This document shows positions 1 through 10,244 of a DNA stretch of 64,000 nucleotides, piece by piece. A program made the translations under genes and the position numbers. Where the stretch lies: the NCBI GenBank assembly GCA_977006965.1, contig OZ345372.1:496001-560000 (forward strand), written 5' to 3'. The stretch comes from Phymatolithon calcareum (Eukaryota; Rhodophyta; Florideophyceae; Hapalidiales). The notes beneath the pieces were generated by a model, which was not told the origin of the DNA, searched no databases, and saw only the letters and a list, made by a program, of their open reading frames with translations. Numbering within the stretch: the first letter of the stretch is position 1; every line of letters begins with the position of its first letter.

Positions 1-453
1 CGAAAGCAAGCACAATTGGAAGTTTTAAGATCCGAAAATCGTGCATTGCAGCATCAGTTGGACACCGAGCGGAAGCGCACGCGTGAGGCACAGGCAATGG
101 CCGCTGTGGCGTCGTCGTCGCGCCAGAGTATTCGAGGAGGATTCCGCGGAATTTTGGAAGCTGGTGAAGAGGAACGTGGTGCTCGAGCGTTCGGCATTCG
201 CGATGGACCTTTATCGAGATTTCGTGCACCGCGAAACTGGCCGCGTCCATTGGTTCGAGGCATTACTGCTGTGGACCGATTTTCCGCTCAAGCGCTTGCG
301 TTTTTGCGAAAAGAACCGCTGCTGCGCATTGTGCTTCTGGTGTATTTGGTCCTGGCTCATCTTTATATTTGGGTTCTTCTTCGATACCATGCTGAAGCAA
401 TCACGAGGTCAGCTGAAGATGGAATGACTAAAGGGGGTGGAGCTGTACATTAA
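1..453 (+). CDS. Golgin-84/CASP-type tail-anchored Golgi protein, 3' end only
   Basis: The reading frame is open from base 1 and ends in TAA at 451-453, so only the C-terminal 150 residues are present. It begins in a charged, heptad-like coiled coil (RALQHQLDTERKRTREAQ), passes through a basic linker, and ends in a hydrophobic membrane anchor (about LLRIVLLVYLVLAHLYIWVLL) followed by a short polar tail. Golgins of the golgin-84/CASP class tether vesicles at the Golgi and end in exactly this arrangement: a coiled coil, a segment like 'DRFS-Q---FLR--PL-R', then a single C-terminal transmembrane helix. The family assignment rests on that tail. Golgin-84 seems more likely than CASP, but I cannot separate them without the rest of the gene. 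A second frame (41-427) is also open but has no family resemblance, so I treat it as a shadow. Confidence 0.7.
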   Translation, partial: RKQAQLEVLRSENRALQHQLDTERKRTREAQAMAAVASSSRQSIRGGFRGILEAGEEERGARAFGIRDGPLSRFRAPRNWPRPLVRGITAVDRFSAQALAFLRKEPLLRIVLLVYLVLAHLYIWVLLRYHAEAITRSAEDGMTKGGGAVH

Positions 454-885
454 AAAAGGGTAAGACAGGTTCCTTGACACGCATTGAACTGACTGTCGTA
501 CTCTACTTTTTCGTCATTACCAAGCACTGACGTTGCTCTAGTGGTCTCTAGGATGATCGTGCAAGTCAGGGAGACACAACACCCATTTTCTTCATACAAG
601 TTTATAAAAAATAATCCAATGTCCGTAGGCGCAAGCTGAAGGGAGATTTGCACTGATAGCAATACCCAAGTGTCACGGCTAGCCCACAATTCGCTTTCCC
701 GAACTCCTTAGCAGGTAGATGACATTAACGGTCAACTGCCTGACTCTGGGTCGGGTCTCCAACAAGTAAATAATTAGTAGTGCAAGGTCGATACCTTGGA
801 CGTTGAACACAGCAAGAATAAGGGCGCCCGTAGAGAAGAATGCCGCAAAACAATGTACGAGATTCCGGCATATCAGTCCGCAATT
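454..885. other. Intergenic spacer, no gene seen
   Basis: This is the converging 3' flank of the golgin gene (plus strand) and the CGR1-like gene (minus strand). Only short unrelated frames are present. I see no RNA gene or repeat. Confidence 0.5.
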
Positions 886-1398
886 CTACTTTTGATGAAC
901 GGTCTTCAAGAATTGCTTCTTGCTCATTTTCGCGAGTTTCTTCGGGTTCGTGATAACCACTTTTTGGGCTGACCGGAGCTGGTTCTCTTCCTTCCTCTTT
1001 TTCTTCTCTGCTCGACGCTTACGTTCAGCCTGAAAAAGAAAACAACTGCTCTGTCAGCATATTCATGTAAACGGAAACAATCAGGGACCAGAGTCGTTCG
1101 TGAACGAAACGCACATCTTTGGTTGCCTTATCGGCTTCTCGTGCTGCTGTTACGACAGCCATTAGAGCTTTTCTCTTCTCTCGTTGCTTGAGTCGCTGCT
1201 CCCATGATGGTTTGAAGCTCGTGACTCCGCGAATTCCCGAAGCTCTGTATACATCAATGTAGAAGATTGACCGTTAGTATCGCTTTAAGATGACTTTCCC
1301 AAGGTCATGCACTGCTTAAATAGCAAAACTTACGGCTTCGCGCTCTTCTTCTTCCACGGTCGATGGCCTTTCGAGGATGGTACCTTAGCATTCTCCAT
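886..1398 (-). CDS. CGR1/CCDC86-like nucleolar rRNA-processing protein, three exons
   Basis: I assembled three exons on the minus strand: 1398-1334, 1244-1115 and 1029-886 (TAG at 888-886). The introns are 1333-1245 (GTAAGT...ACAG) and 1114-1030 (GTGCGT...TTCAG). Together they encode 112 residues. The protein is highly basic: a GHRPWKKK segment, then TSFKPSWEQRLKQREKRKA, a run of AERKRRAEKKKRKEE, and the C-terminal block VVITNPKKLAKMSKKQFLK. That order (SWExR, basic coiled coil, 'V--I-NP-KLKRM-KKQLR') is the signature of yeast Cgr1 and animal CCDC86, nucleolar proteins needed for 60S subunit pre-rRNA processing. The ATG at 1398 is the first in frame after an upstream stop. A further 5' exon joining at about 1490 is possible because the frame stays open up to a TAG that could also be an acceptor. 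The exons are too short to stand out individually, so the gene is visible only when spliced. Confidence 0.68.
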
Positions 1399-3498
1399 AT
1401 CTGGTTGCCGACTTCTCTCAGTTTCGCAAGGATGTTCTGATTGCACAGCTTGTGAGAAATGGGAGACGTCGTCGGCCAAAATAGGATCAAAAATAGGCTA
1501 TGATTTTTGAAAAAAATTAAAATTTCCGGTAAATAATTAAGTGGTTGAGTGACGTCACGCGTGGACGAAGTTGTCCTCGCGAACCTGTCTCAGGCAGCAC
1601 GTGAAATATGGTGTTCGACACGCTATCTCTGTCAAGCTGGAGTTGTTGTTGACATGAATTCGTGTGTACTGAACGCTTAAGCACGTCTTCACAACTATGG
1701 ACGTATGCCTCAACGAGGTACAAGCGAGCGTGACACAGGGTTAGAGAATTGTAAATGTAGCCAGTACAGTACTGTATAATGAAATCGCAAGTCATCAGTA
1801 CTAACGGAGCCAATCTCCATCAGGGGACTGGCAATCGCGTTCCCAATCAGGCTGACCAGCGTCGTGCCCACTGGGCTTCTGCTTCGCACCGGGCACTGCC
1901 CAGAGCGAATCAGAAGCTTTTTTATCATGTGAAATGTTGTATGAACTCCATGCAACGAGGAATGCAGCCTAGATCAGCCGTCCGTAGTGAAAGTCAAGAC
2001 GCGTGCAGCTCCTAGGAATTATCGGCACAGATATTCCATGACCTCGAAACGTGTCTTTTAGAATATGGGCGACGATTTTACGGGACTTCGTTGCCGGAAT
2101 GCATCTCTAACTACTGTAAATAAAGCGCCACCGACGAGCAATGCACTCAACTAGCTCCAGGACGAACGACCACTGCGGCAAATCAAACGAATTCCATATT
2201 TCAAAGTGGCAACCACAATGGAGTGAATATTCCTTCATGTACGAGAATTCAAGCACTGTGCTGCCTCAATTGCTGGTCGTCGTTTGTTTCGCTCCATGCT
2301 TCCAGAATTTATCACATGTCTTGGAATTGTAGCGGCGGAAAAAAGGACCAGAAGCTGTATATGTGATCAATAATGCAAGCAAAGGGGCGTTCGCCCTGAC
2401 GGGAAACCCGAGAGAGATCCCAATGATTCGATCAATTGGATAATCAGTACATCCAACACCAGGCATATTCCACTAGACGCGGACCGCTACCAGGAGGCAA
2501 TTGCAAACACGAAGATCTCCAAGAGATAGGGGAGAGCTCCCTTGATCTCCAGATCCATGATCGAGACAAGGCAATCTCAATTGGTACTCGATATAAAAAA
2601 GTGCCACAGCGGCGCATAAAATAAGCGCTTTGAGCGGAGGTGAGGAAGCACAGAACGACTACAGTAGTGTTTTCAGTCACGTGGAGAGCGCGAGATTTCT
2701 GCGATCTGCTGTCGACGGAAATCCAGGGCTCCTCCCATCATGGGATATGGACAAAATTCGACGCCCGCAAAAGCTACTTGCACACATGAAACTACGCGCA
2801 CATTTCGCCTCGCAGGACTATATCGGCGCGTCATACGACCGCAGCATTGGATCTTCGAGCGCCCGCTGAGCAACTACTTCCTCAATACATTCCAGAAAAC
2901 CTCCGACGTAGCGCGAGACTCATCAACAGGGACGGTTCCGCACGCAAGCGCACATGAGGTCGCCTAGTATGCACTCAACGATCGCCGGACCTTGTGTCGT
3001 ACCCAGACACCAGAGCTCCCTCAATCATGGGCGTGTGTCCGCGATCCTGAATAAGTTAATCCTATTGTTACAGAGGCGGAGTGATTGCGACGATGGCCAA
3101 TTGCGCAGAGGGACTTCCAAACGCGTATTCTCTTTGCCGAGAGGAACATTAGCTTGTTGACAATGCGATGGAGCTTCTGGTTGCCACGGAGCAGAGTGAA
3201 TTATTATGATGCATGAATCCTATATTTGTAAATAAAAATTTCCATTTTATCTTTTCCTCCAAAGTCACTGTCCAACAGTCCTCAGCAACTGTCGTCCACG
3301 CATTACAAACCAAAGTAACCGAATAAGGCAATCCTCTGACCGACCCCAACCGCAATAGCCAGACAACTGTCGCCCTTAACTCCTAACCGACCTTCTCGCC
3401 TTCATCGTTCGCCCGACAATCACCCGAACCATCTCATTGCCACGCGTCGTGCTGCCCGGAAGGGCGTCGCCCATCGCCCGGCTCGCGCCGCGGCCCCA
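1399..3498. other. 2.1-kb spacer upstream of the CLC gene, no gene recognised
   Basis: Frames here are all under 100 codons and none resembles a protein family I know. The segment is mixed in composition, with A+T-rich patches near 1505-1540 and 3195-3250. The last 250 bp, C-rich on the plus strand, are probably the 5' leader and promoter of the CLC gene. I see no tRNA-like or terminal-repeat structure. Confidence 0.4.
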
Positions 3499-6393
3499 AT
3501 GGCGGGGCCGAGCAACGTCGGGCCCTTCCCGGTCCCTGCTCGTCGTTTGCAACGCTCGCGCCCCCGCAAATCAGACAAATCAGACGACCTCAAGTCCTCC
3601 AATTCTCTATTGCAAGATGACATGCTAATTGCCGACCTTATGGACGGCACTTTCATGCCAACTGTCGGTGGCCGACCTGTTGTTCCTATGTCATCTCAGA
3701 CAGATTCCATTCTCTCACTTCCGCCGCTCAATGCTGCCGCTCAACGTTGGCCAACCGGTCCATCAGCGAACCCGAACGCTCACGCTCGTCACAGCTCTCT
3801 CGGAGGTCCAGAGGTTGCTCGTATGCTCGAATCGCGCGGTCGAAAACGACCGCCAGCACCTGCCTCTCCGCTTGCACTCACTGCACCGCGATTACCCGAC
3901 CGCGAACTGCCAGTCTCTGCTGAAGTGCGTATCGAAATTGCGCCTGTGGGCAGTGGTCGTCAATCCCGTAGGACGTCTCGTGAGTTTGAAAGTCGCAACG
4001 ATGATGGGTCAGGTGTGACGAAAGTTACAAACTATGGGTCTGTTGAAGCGGGGTCGAGTAATCGGAATGCACTTGCGTACGTCTTTTCGAAACGTGAGGA
4101 TGATGAGTGGAGTACTGGAAACAGTTCACATAACGGAAGTAATCGCGGTGCACCTCGCGGTATACCCCGACAGCGGTCTGCACGACGGAAGAGGGGATTT
4201 CAACCAGGGGATAGTCAGGATCAACTGTGGAATTGGCGATTTCCTGGCGCGGAGGACGCACTCATGCCGTCTATGGCGTGGGTATATCTTCCTCTTATTG
4301 GATGGCTTATTTTTGCAACTGCGTTCAGTGTCAATTCTGTGGAGAGGTTTTTGACTCGATTTGTGGTCAAGCCAATATGGAATGGGGTCACTCTGAAATG
4401 GGGCAATGGTGCCGGTATGGTTGCATTGTGCATGGTAAGGGCGACTTCATTGGTTTTAAGTTTTTCCGTTGTGTATTGGTTTGCGCCGATGCATGGTCCA
4501 GGCTCTGGAATCCCGGAGATGAAGTGTGTGCTTACGGGCGTGTTTATGCCGAATGTGCTCAGCGCGAGCACGTTGGGAGCGAAGATGGTGGGATTGTCAT
4601 TATCATTGGCGAGCGGTATCAGCGTCGGGCGGTTGGGACCGTTCATGCATATGAGCGGCATGATTGCATCACTGGTGTCTAGGATTCCGCTTTTTAAGGC
4701 GCTCAATCAGAATGCTATGTTCAAACTGCAGGCACTAAGCGCGGCGATGGCGGCTGGTGTCGGAGCAACTTTCGGTGCTCCCATCGGCGGGGCAATGCTT
4801 TCCATTGAGTTAATGAGTACATATTACTATGTTCACTGGCTTCCAATGTCGTTGTTTTGTTCAATTATGGGGTATTATCTTGTCGCTCTTTTCATGGAAA
4901 CTGCATCTCATGCATTTTTCAACCCAGACATCAGTTTGAGTTTACATGGACAGTCGGTGTATGGCATCTTGGTGTACGCTCTTCTCGGAGCTTTTTGCGG
5001 GCTGATGGGCTTCTTCCTGGTCCGCTTCACGGTGCTCATGAAGAGGACTGTAAGCTCCCTGTTTTGCATTGATCGTCACCCGCGGAGAGTTGTGGTTATG
5101 CTCGCATTGTTCGCAGCGCTACATACTTACATCACGTCAGCTGTTGGTGGTATACTCACTGATCCTCAGAAAAGTGGTGTTGAAAAGCTGTTTGGAGTGC
5201 CTGGGGATGCGCATGGGTACGACTGGTTAAATCCCAAGCTGCAAGTGGGTGGACAGAACACATTTGGATCGTCCTTTGCCCTTTTTACTATCATGGCGAT
5301 CAAGTTTCTGCTCACCGGTATATCTCTCGTTTTGCCAATTCCCGCCGGGACGTTTATGCCGATTTTCGAAGTAGGTGCATTTCTGGGACGGAGTTACGGC
5401 GAATTTTTGCGTGGATTGCCACTGCTTAGATGGCTCGATCCTCGAGCGACAGCCATCGTCGGAGCGGCATCCCTTGCATCTGGCACTTTACATGTAACCT
5501 CTATCGCAGTCGTCATGCTCGAACTGACTCGAGAAGCTGTCAACGTATTACCTATCACAATATCTGTGGTTGTAGCATACGCGGTGTCCAAGAGTCTATG
5601 TTCCGATTTGTTTTCGGAATTGATCAAGTTCCGGCGACTGCCATACATCCTGGGGCTACGCGAACGATACCCACAAGAAACTCGTTTGTTCTATGAAGAA
5701 ATTGCGCCTGTGGTGGCTAAGTCTTTCATGAACAAAAGATTTTCTTTCGTTACGCCTGAAACGACTGCGGTCGAGGCTCGCAAACTGCTTGCGAGTGAAA
5801 CAAATCCAGTCGTTGCGTTCCTTAATAACGACAAGGACCGCAACCTGTACGGGGTGATCAAACGAAAAGCGCTGGAGCGAAAATTGGACGAGCTTCGTTG
5901 GCGCAGCGGAGGTTCGTCCAGTGTGGCGGGAAGCGAGATTTCCGCAGCGGGATACAGTTCGGAGGATCGAAATGAAGCTATTCCATTTCTGAAGGAATTT
6001 GAACCCAAACACGGGCATCCGTTGGTGGATATGGGGGTAACGCAGATATCTGTACATACTCCGTTTTGGAAAGTAGCTACATACTTCCGAATGCTAAGCA
6101 TGAATTTCATCTACGTGCTGACACCGAGCGGAAAAGTGGCGGGGGTCATTACGAAAACTCAGGTTGCTGACAAGTGTTACGATCTGGACCAGCAGGCGAA
6201 GGAAAAGAAGCGTCAGCAACAAGAGACGGAGAGACGGAACAGAAAGGAGGAAGCCGACGCGTGGACTAAATATGCAAGCTCTCACAGAGTCTCACGGAAG
6301 ATTGCGCGGCGAATGTCACAGTCAAACCTTCATGGGATGGATACTGGGCGGCGGTCGCGGAACGCCAGTCTTAACCTTTCCGGGATACGATAG
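3499..6393 (+). CDS. CLC-family chloride channel/transporter with two CBS domains
   Basis: This 964-aa membrane protein has a long disordered N-terminus (about 1-250), a CLC core of hydrophobic helices (about 260-700) and two C-terminal CBS domains (about 755-790 and 860-905), the eukaryotic CLC layout. The core shows GSGIPEMK (selectivity-filter motif 1), SVGRLGPFMH (motif 2), GAPIGGAMLSIELMSTYYYV and PAGTFMPIFEVGAF (motif 3). The fourth residue of motif 2, normally the gating glutamate of G(K/R)EGP, is leucine here (L379, bases 4633-4635). In known CLCs this glutamate is needed for H+ coupling and fast gating; vertebrate ClC-K channels, which carry valine, behave as channels. I therefore expect a chloride channel rather than a Cl-/H+ exchanger. 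The C-terminal tail is rich in K, Q and E and probably coiled. The start is the first ATG of the frame. The gene is uninterrupted by introns. Confidence 0.93.
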   Translation: MAGPSNVGPFPVPARRLQRSRPRKSDKSDDLKSSNSLLQDDMLIADLMDGTFMPTVGGRPVVPMSSQTDSILSLPPLNAAAQRWPTGPSANPNAHARHSSLGGPEVARMLESRGRKRPPAPASPLALTAPRLPDRELPVSAEVRIEIAPVGSGRQSRRTSREFESRNDDGSGVTKVTNYGSVEAGSSNRNALAYVFSKREDDEWSTGNSSHNGSNRGAPRGIPRQRSARRKRGFQPGDSQDQLWNWRFPGAEDALMPSMAWVYLPLIGWLIFATAFSVNSVERFLTRFVVKPIWNGVTLKWGNGAGMVALCMVRATSLVLSFSVVYWFAPMHGPGSGIPEMKCVLTGVFMPNVLSASTLGAKMVGLSLSLASGISVGRLGPFMHMSGMIASLVSRIPLFKALNQNAMFKLQALSAAMAAGVGATFGAPIGGAMLSIELMSTYYYVHWLPMSLFCSIMGYYLVALFMETASHAFFNPDISLSLHGQSVYGILVYALLGAFCGLMGFFLVRFTVLMKRTVSSLFCIDRHPRRVVVMLALFAALHTYITSAVGGILTDPQKSGVEKLFGVPGDAHGYDWLNPKLQVGGQNTFGSSFALFTIMAIKFLLTGISLVLPIPAGTFMPIFEVGAFLGRSYGEFLRGLPLLRWLDPRATAIVGAASLASGTLHVTSIAVVMLELTREAVNVLPITISVVVAYAVSKSLCSDLFSELIKFRRLPYILGLRERYPQETRLFYEEIAPVVAKSFMNKRFSFVTPETTAVEARKLLASETNPVVAFLNNDKDRNLYGVIKRKALERKLDELRWRSGGSSSVAGSEISAAGYSSEDRNEAIPFLKEFEPKHGHPLVDMGVTQISVHTPFWKVATYFRMLSMNFIYVLTPSGKVAGVITKTQVADKCYDLDQQAKEKKRQQQETERRNRKEEADAWTKYASSHRVSRKIARRMSQSNLHGMDTGRRSRNASLNLSGIR

Positions 6394-6553
6394 CAGTTTT
6401 ATTTTTTTTCATATATATATTCTCGCGAACGAGAACGGAAGTCTGTGTCGTCACACCGATTCACCGTAGTTTGAGGATTTGAAGTATTGCTTTCACCTCT
6501 GCCGACTTTCTGTAGCTGCCAGCCAGACAGAGACAGAGGCGGCGCGCAATTTT

Positions 6554-6614
6554 GATGCTAGAATTGAAGAATAGAAATAGGGGTCTCTTCTTCAATTAAT
6601 GTCCTTCTAGCATC
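6554..6614. repeat. Two-part hairpin (foldback)
   Basis: An outer 10-bp stem (GATGCTAGAA at 6554-6563 pairing with TTCTAGCATC at 6605-6614) encloses an 8-bp inner stem (TTGAAGAA at 6564-6571 with TTCTTCAA at 6588-6595), leaving a 9-nt bulge on the 3' side. It lies about 160 bp past the CLC stop codon, so it may be in that gene's 3' UTR or be a small foldback element. Function unknown. Confidence 0.5.
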
Positions 6615-6808
6615 CACGCCCATTCTACCGCGAAGTGTAGCTACTTTCTACAATGAGGTCCGTTTACATTACGTTGAACGATAGAAAGGAAAACTTGGAC
6701 AGGGTTTCCTTGCTATCGGAGACCCCTTAGTCCTGGCAGCGATTTCCCGCCCCTTCTATGTTTAACGTGGTGATACTGCATTGTATTTCTCTTATATATA
6801 TATCCTAA

Positions 6809-6836
6809 AAAATCAGATTCAATTGCATCTGATTTT
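6809..6836. repeat. Perfect 10-bp stem hairpin with 8-nt loop
   Basis: AAAATCAGAT (6809-6818) pairs exactly with ATCTGATTTT (6827-6836) around the loop TCAATTGC. It is A+T-rich, and I see nothing that assigns it a role. Confidence 0.45.
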
Positions 6837-8796
6837 CCGTAAAAAAGGACGCACTCATCCCGACGCGGCTCACCCTTGCCGATGGCTGACCCAACGATAA
6901 AAGCTTTTTTGGAAAGATGCACAGTGTGTGCTTCTCACGAAGTAGCACTCCTCCCTCTCTTTCAGAAAAATGAACATCTCGTTTTGTCGTGAAGGAAATG
7001 TATCGCTTCAATTGCTTCGCCTTGAGGGCTCGACTGATGACTTAAAAGAGGCAAGGAGATTCGCACAGCTGATTTGCCGAGAAACGGCGCAAGCTGGCGA
7101 TAATGAGCCGACTTTGAACACAAGTGTTAACACTTGCCACATTAATATTCACACCGAAAAGTTAGTATTGAATACCTGTACTCTGCATAACAAGTGACTG
7201 AATTCGGAAATCGACTTCAATGTTCTCGTCCATGTCCGCTTCCGCGTGGAATGCCAATGCGGGCTAGAGCATACACTTGAATTCGTTGCTCTGGCCGTTC
7301 CAGATTACGTCTTCGCAACTGCAAACCAGGCCGTGTATTCAGGCTCACTGACTGGCTCGTGCAACCTGAGCGACTTCGTCGATGTCGTGATGCGGAGCCA
7401 TACAAGATTTACGATCGAATGATTCGCAGACTCGTGCGATCTTTCAAGCGATAATATCCGCCGTGGAATGGACAATATATGTGTGCCTCCGCAGGTCAAC
7501 CCCCATGAAGCCATACACTGAAAAAGTGTCAGAAGCTGTTTCAACGCCTTCCCGTCATTCAATTTAGGTTGACGGAAGGCTTTGTGACTCCCTTCGCCTT
7601 CACGAAAGGGAATGACCTTTGTCGTATGGATGTGAACTTCTGCAAGCATTAGATCAAATACGACTTGCTGTATTCGAGTACTGCAATGTTTCATATCTGG
7701 TAAATAATGCACTCCTGCAGAAGTGGACGTTCTATTTTCCTGTCATTCAAAGGTTTTCTCAAATGAATCGCTCATCTCCGCGAAAAAAGGAATCTCGTTG
7801 GCTGCTTCTCCTCAAATATCGCTTTCGGGACTTAGTACCAATCAACAAAGTTGGAGCTTAGTACTAGAGTTCCGTAATGCGGAATGTTGTTTGCGTACTT
7901 CTCGCTAAAGAGAAGTTTCGGTATGGCACTTTTTGAAGTACTGGTGCTCATGCGTTGAGAGGCTTTGGCGAGCGATGGATGGGATAGATTTCAGTTGATG
8001 TTGGATGGGTTAGGGCATGCATACATTCTCTCGAATGGCGCGGAGATGTCGTTGATAGTTACATCCAACAAAATCAGAATTGAAAAGGTACTTTTTGAGC
8101 CAAAAAGGGGAGGCGGATCTTTCCTTCCGCCAAAACGAAGGATCTGTGTCCAATTCTTGGAACAGCTCCAAACGGTGAAAATGCTGCTCCTTGTGCACGG
8201 CCATACCGCCTTAGGGTGGTATGCACAGGTGCAAGTGAGCAACTGTAATGTAATGCAATTTGAGTTTCAATTAGACTTGCATCGGGGGCTCCACAGTCGG
8301 TGGAACTACTCGTGAAGAGGACGGATTTCGCATAAACTGGTTGAAATTTTGTGCAAGTTCACGTGAAGAATGAGTAGACCTTGCGCAACGAGTGATCCTG
8401 GATACGTGTTTCGTTCTGCCTGAAGTCCTGACAAAGAGATTCATTCAACCTCAGAATCTTCCTCCGTTGAATTCATCAACTTTGTCCACCAATTATAACT
8501 GGGCTACATTGATGCGCATTCAAGTGTTTGACCATTCATGCATTCTCTCATCGAACTTTGTGCGAATTCCCCAACACTGAATCTTAGAGCCCAAGCAGCT
8601 TCGTACACAAACTAGCTCGAAATCTAAAGTCAGCATTGATAGCAGAATAAATGCAATTTTATGTTCCCACAATCCTTATTCAGGTTTTGTATGTAGAGCC
8701 CAAGCGGACGTCTCATTTTGTTGCTCAAGGTGTGAACAAGCTCTCAACTTTGGCAATTACAAACTTTCGTCAACGAAAGAAAGAACCGCAAACATC

Positions 8797-9953
8797 ATGA
8801 CAGGACTACCGCACCATAATTTAGAGAAGCCTAGCCCGCATGGTCTACAATTGCAAAAGGGGCCGCGCGCTATTGATCTACTTGTGCACATTCCCGCATT
8901 CCTGATCAGTGTGGTGCGTATGCTGCTCAGACTCCTGATTGGGACTTTGACTGCTCCCATTCTCGCACCCTCATTACTCATGCTGTTACCGGATTGCATG
9001 TTCGTACGAAAATTGGAGCGTCTTTCGGGACGAGTTCTCGAGCTCCTGGCAGCGGTAGCCGACATCAAATGTGTCGTTGGCGCCCAATGTGACGCAATAG
9101 GCTTCAAAGATCCGCTCTGGAACTGGCTCGCAGCACCGGTTGTCCGAGTCTGGGGGAGTCCACTTGTTCACGGACATTTTGTCACAACCTATGATCAACC
9201 AGGACGCTGGATGTCCGATGCCGAACTTGAGGCACTTTATACTGAATTACACGGCATTGCCTCAGCGAGCATGGATGCGGTACCTGTACACCGCCTCTTC
9301 GATCGCGATCACTTGCGATCCGCGTACTCAAATCGAATAGTGTCCATAGCGTACGACGCATCGAGGGTACCGCTTGGATTCACTGCACTCGTCTATTTGC
9401 CGTACAGAGGATCCTTCGTTGTGCATCTTGGACTAACAATGATCCGTCATCAGCACGCGGACGCCGATTGCAGTCACCGCTATTCTCGAAGTGTCTCGCA
9501 ATGCCGGCGTTGAACCACTGTCGCATTTCGTACATGATCACTAGCATTGCAGCATCACCTGCTGATATTGGAAATGTCGCGGATTATTTTCTGGATACGT
9601 TCCCACGTTACGATCATTCCGCAATAGCCAAACCACACCACCTCTGCATTGCTCGCCATGTGTTGCGCTACTACCGCCACGAATTTGGGTGCAGCCGACA
9701 TGCCAGTTTCGATGAACAGACGTTTGCAGTGCACGGCAGTAATTTAGAGAACGGCGGCAGGTCATCCGCATTTATCAAAGAGGACGGAAAGCCGGTCAGT
9801 CAGCATCGAAATGCAGCTTGTATCGCCTTTGTGAGCAAGACCCTTAATCTCGCAACCGGAGATGAGCTTTTTCAGGTTTGCCGCATGCATGTTGTGTTGG
9901 TCGTCGTCAAAATCTACATTTTGAAGAGTGCGCACTTTTCTAGACGAAAGTAA
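8797..9953 (+). pseudogene. GNAT-like acyltransferase, split by a one-base frameshift
   Basis: The first frame (8797 to about 9440) encodes an N-terminus with a hydrophobic helix (about residues 25-60), then conserved-looking sequence ending in LGFTALVYLPYRGSFVVHLGL. After TMI the frame runs into poor sequence, while the -1 frame continues as PSSARGRRLQSPLF and stays open to 9953. The RGRRLQ run after a beta strand looks like the acetyl-CoA-binding loop of GNAT enzymes (R/Q-x-x-G-x-G/A), so I join the two frames with one base missing in the CC run near 9452. Substrate unknown. The break may be real inactivation or a sequence error; the downstream frame remains open for 165 codons, which suggests a recent event or an error. 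The last ~20 residues after FQVC look non-conserved, so another exon boundary is possible. Confidence 0.45.
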
Positions 9954-10244
9954 TCGCTTAGTTCCGACCGTGCACAGCTGGAAGACATATGTCAACACCT
10001 TCATCTGGCAATCTGTACAGTAAAATGTAGTGCGCAGTGCAAGCGCAGTGCAAGGGAGAGAGAGGCAAACAAGGTGACAAAACATGACATAGAAAACACA
10101 TGAAAGAAAAAAACTTGTCTTCATATATTTAACTATGAGGAAAACTGTTACAAGAAATGGTAGACAACGACCTTCATCAGCAAGTAGCGACAACCACTTG
10201 AACAAATGAACAAAAAATCATTTCATGAAAAAACATTACCGAGC

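Larger units (their letters stand above)
6394..8796. other. 2.4-kb spacer with two small hairpins, no gene recognised
   Basis: The only open frames are short (at most about 135 codons), overlap one another on both strands and match no family I recognise. Two A+T-rich foldbacks are listed separately. Parts near 7200-7440 and 7965-8315 have long frames but no recognisable motif, so they could be decayed genes. Confidence 0.4.

Noticed and set aside
41-427. Second open frame over the golgin 3' end
   Set aside because: Overlaps the family-matching frame and shows no similarity; it mirrors the hydrophobic run of the true tail.
4221-4706. 161-codon minus-strand frame inside the CLC gene
   Set aside because: Antisense shadow of a well-identified coding region.
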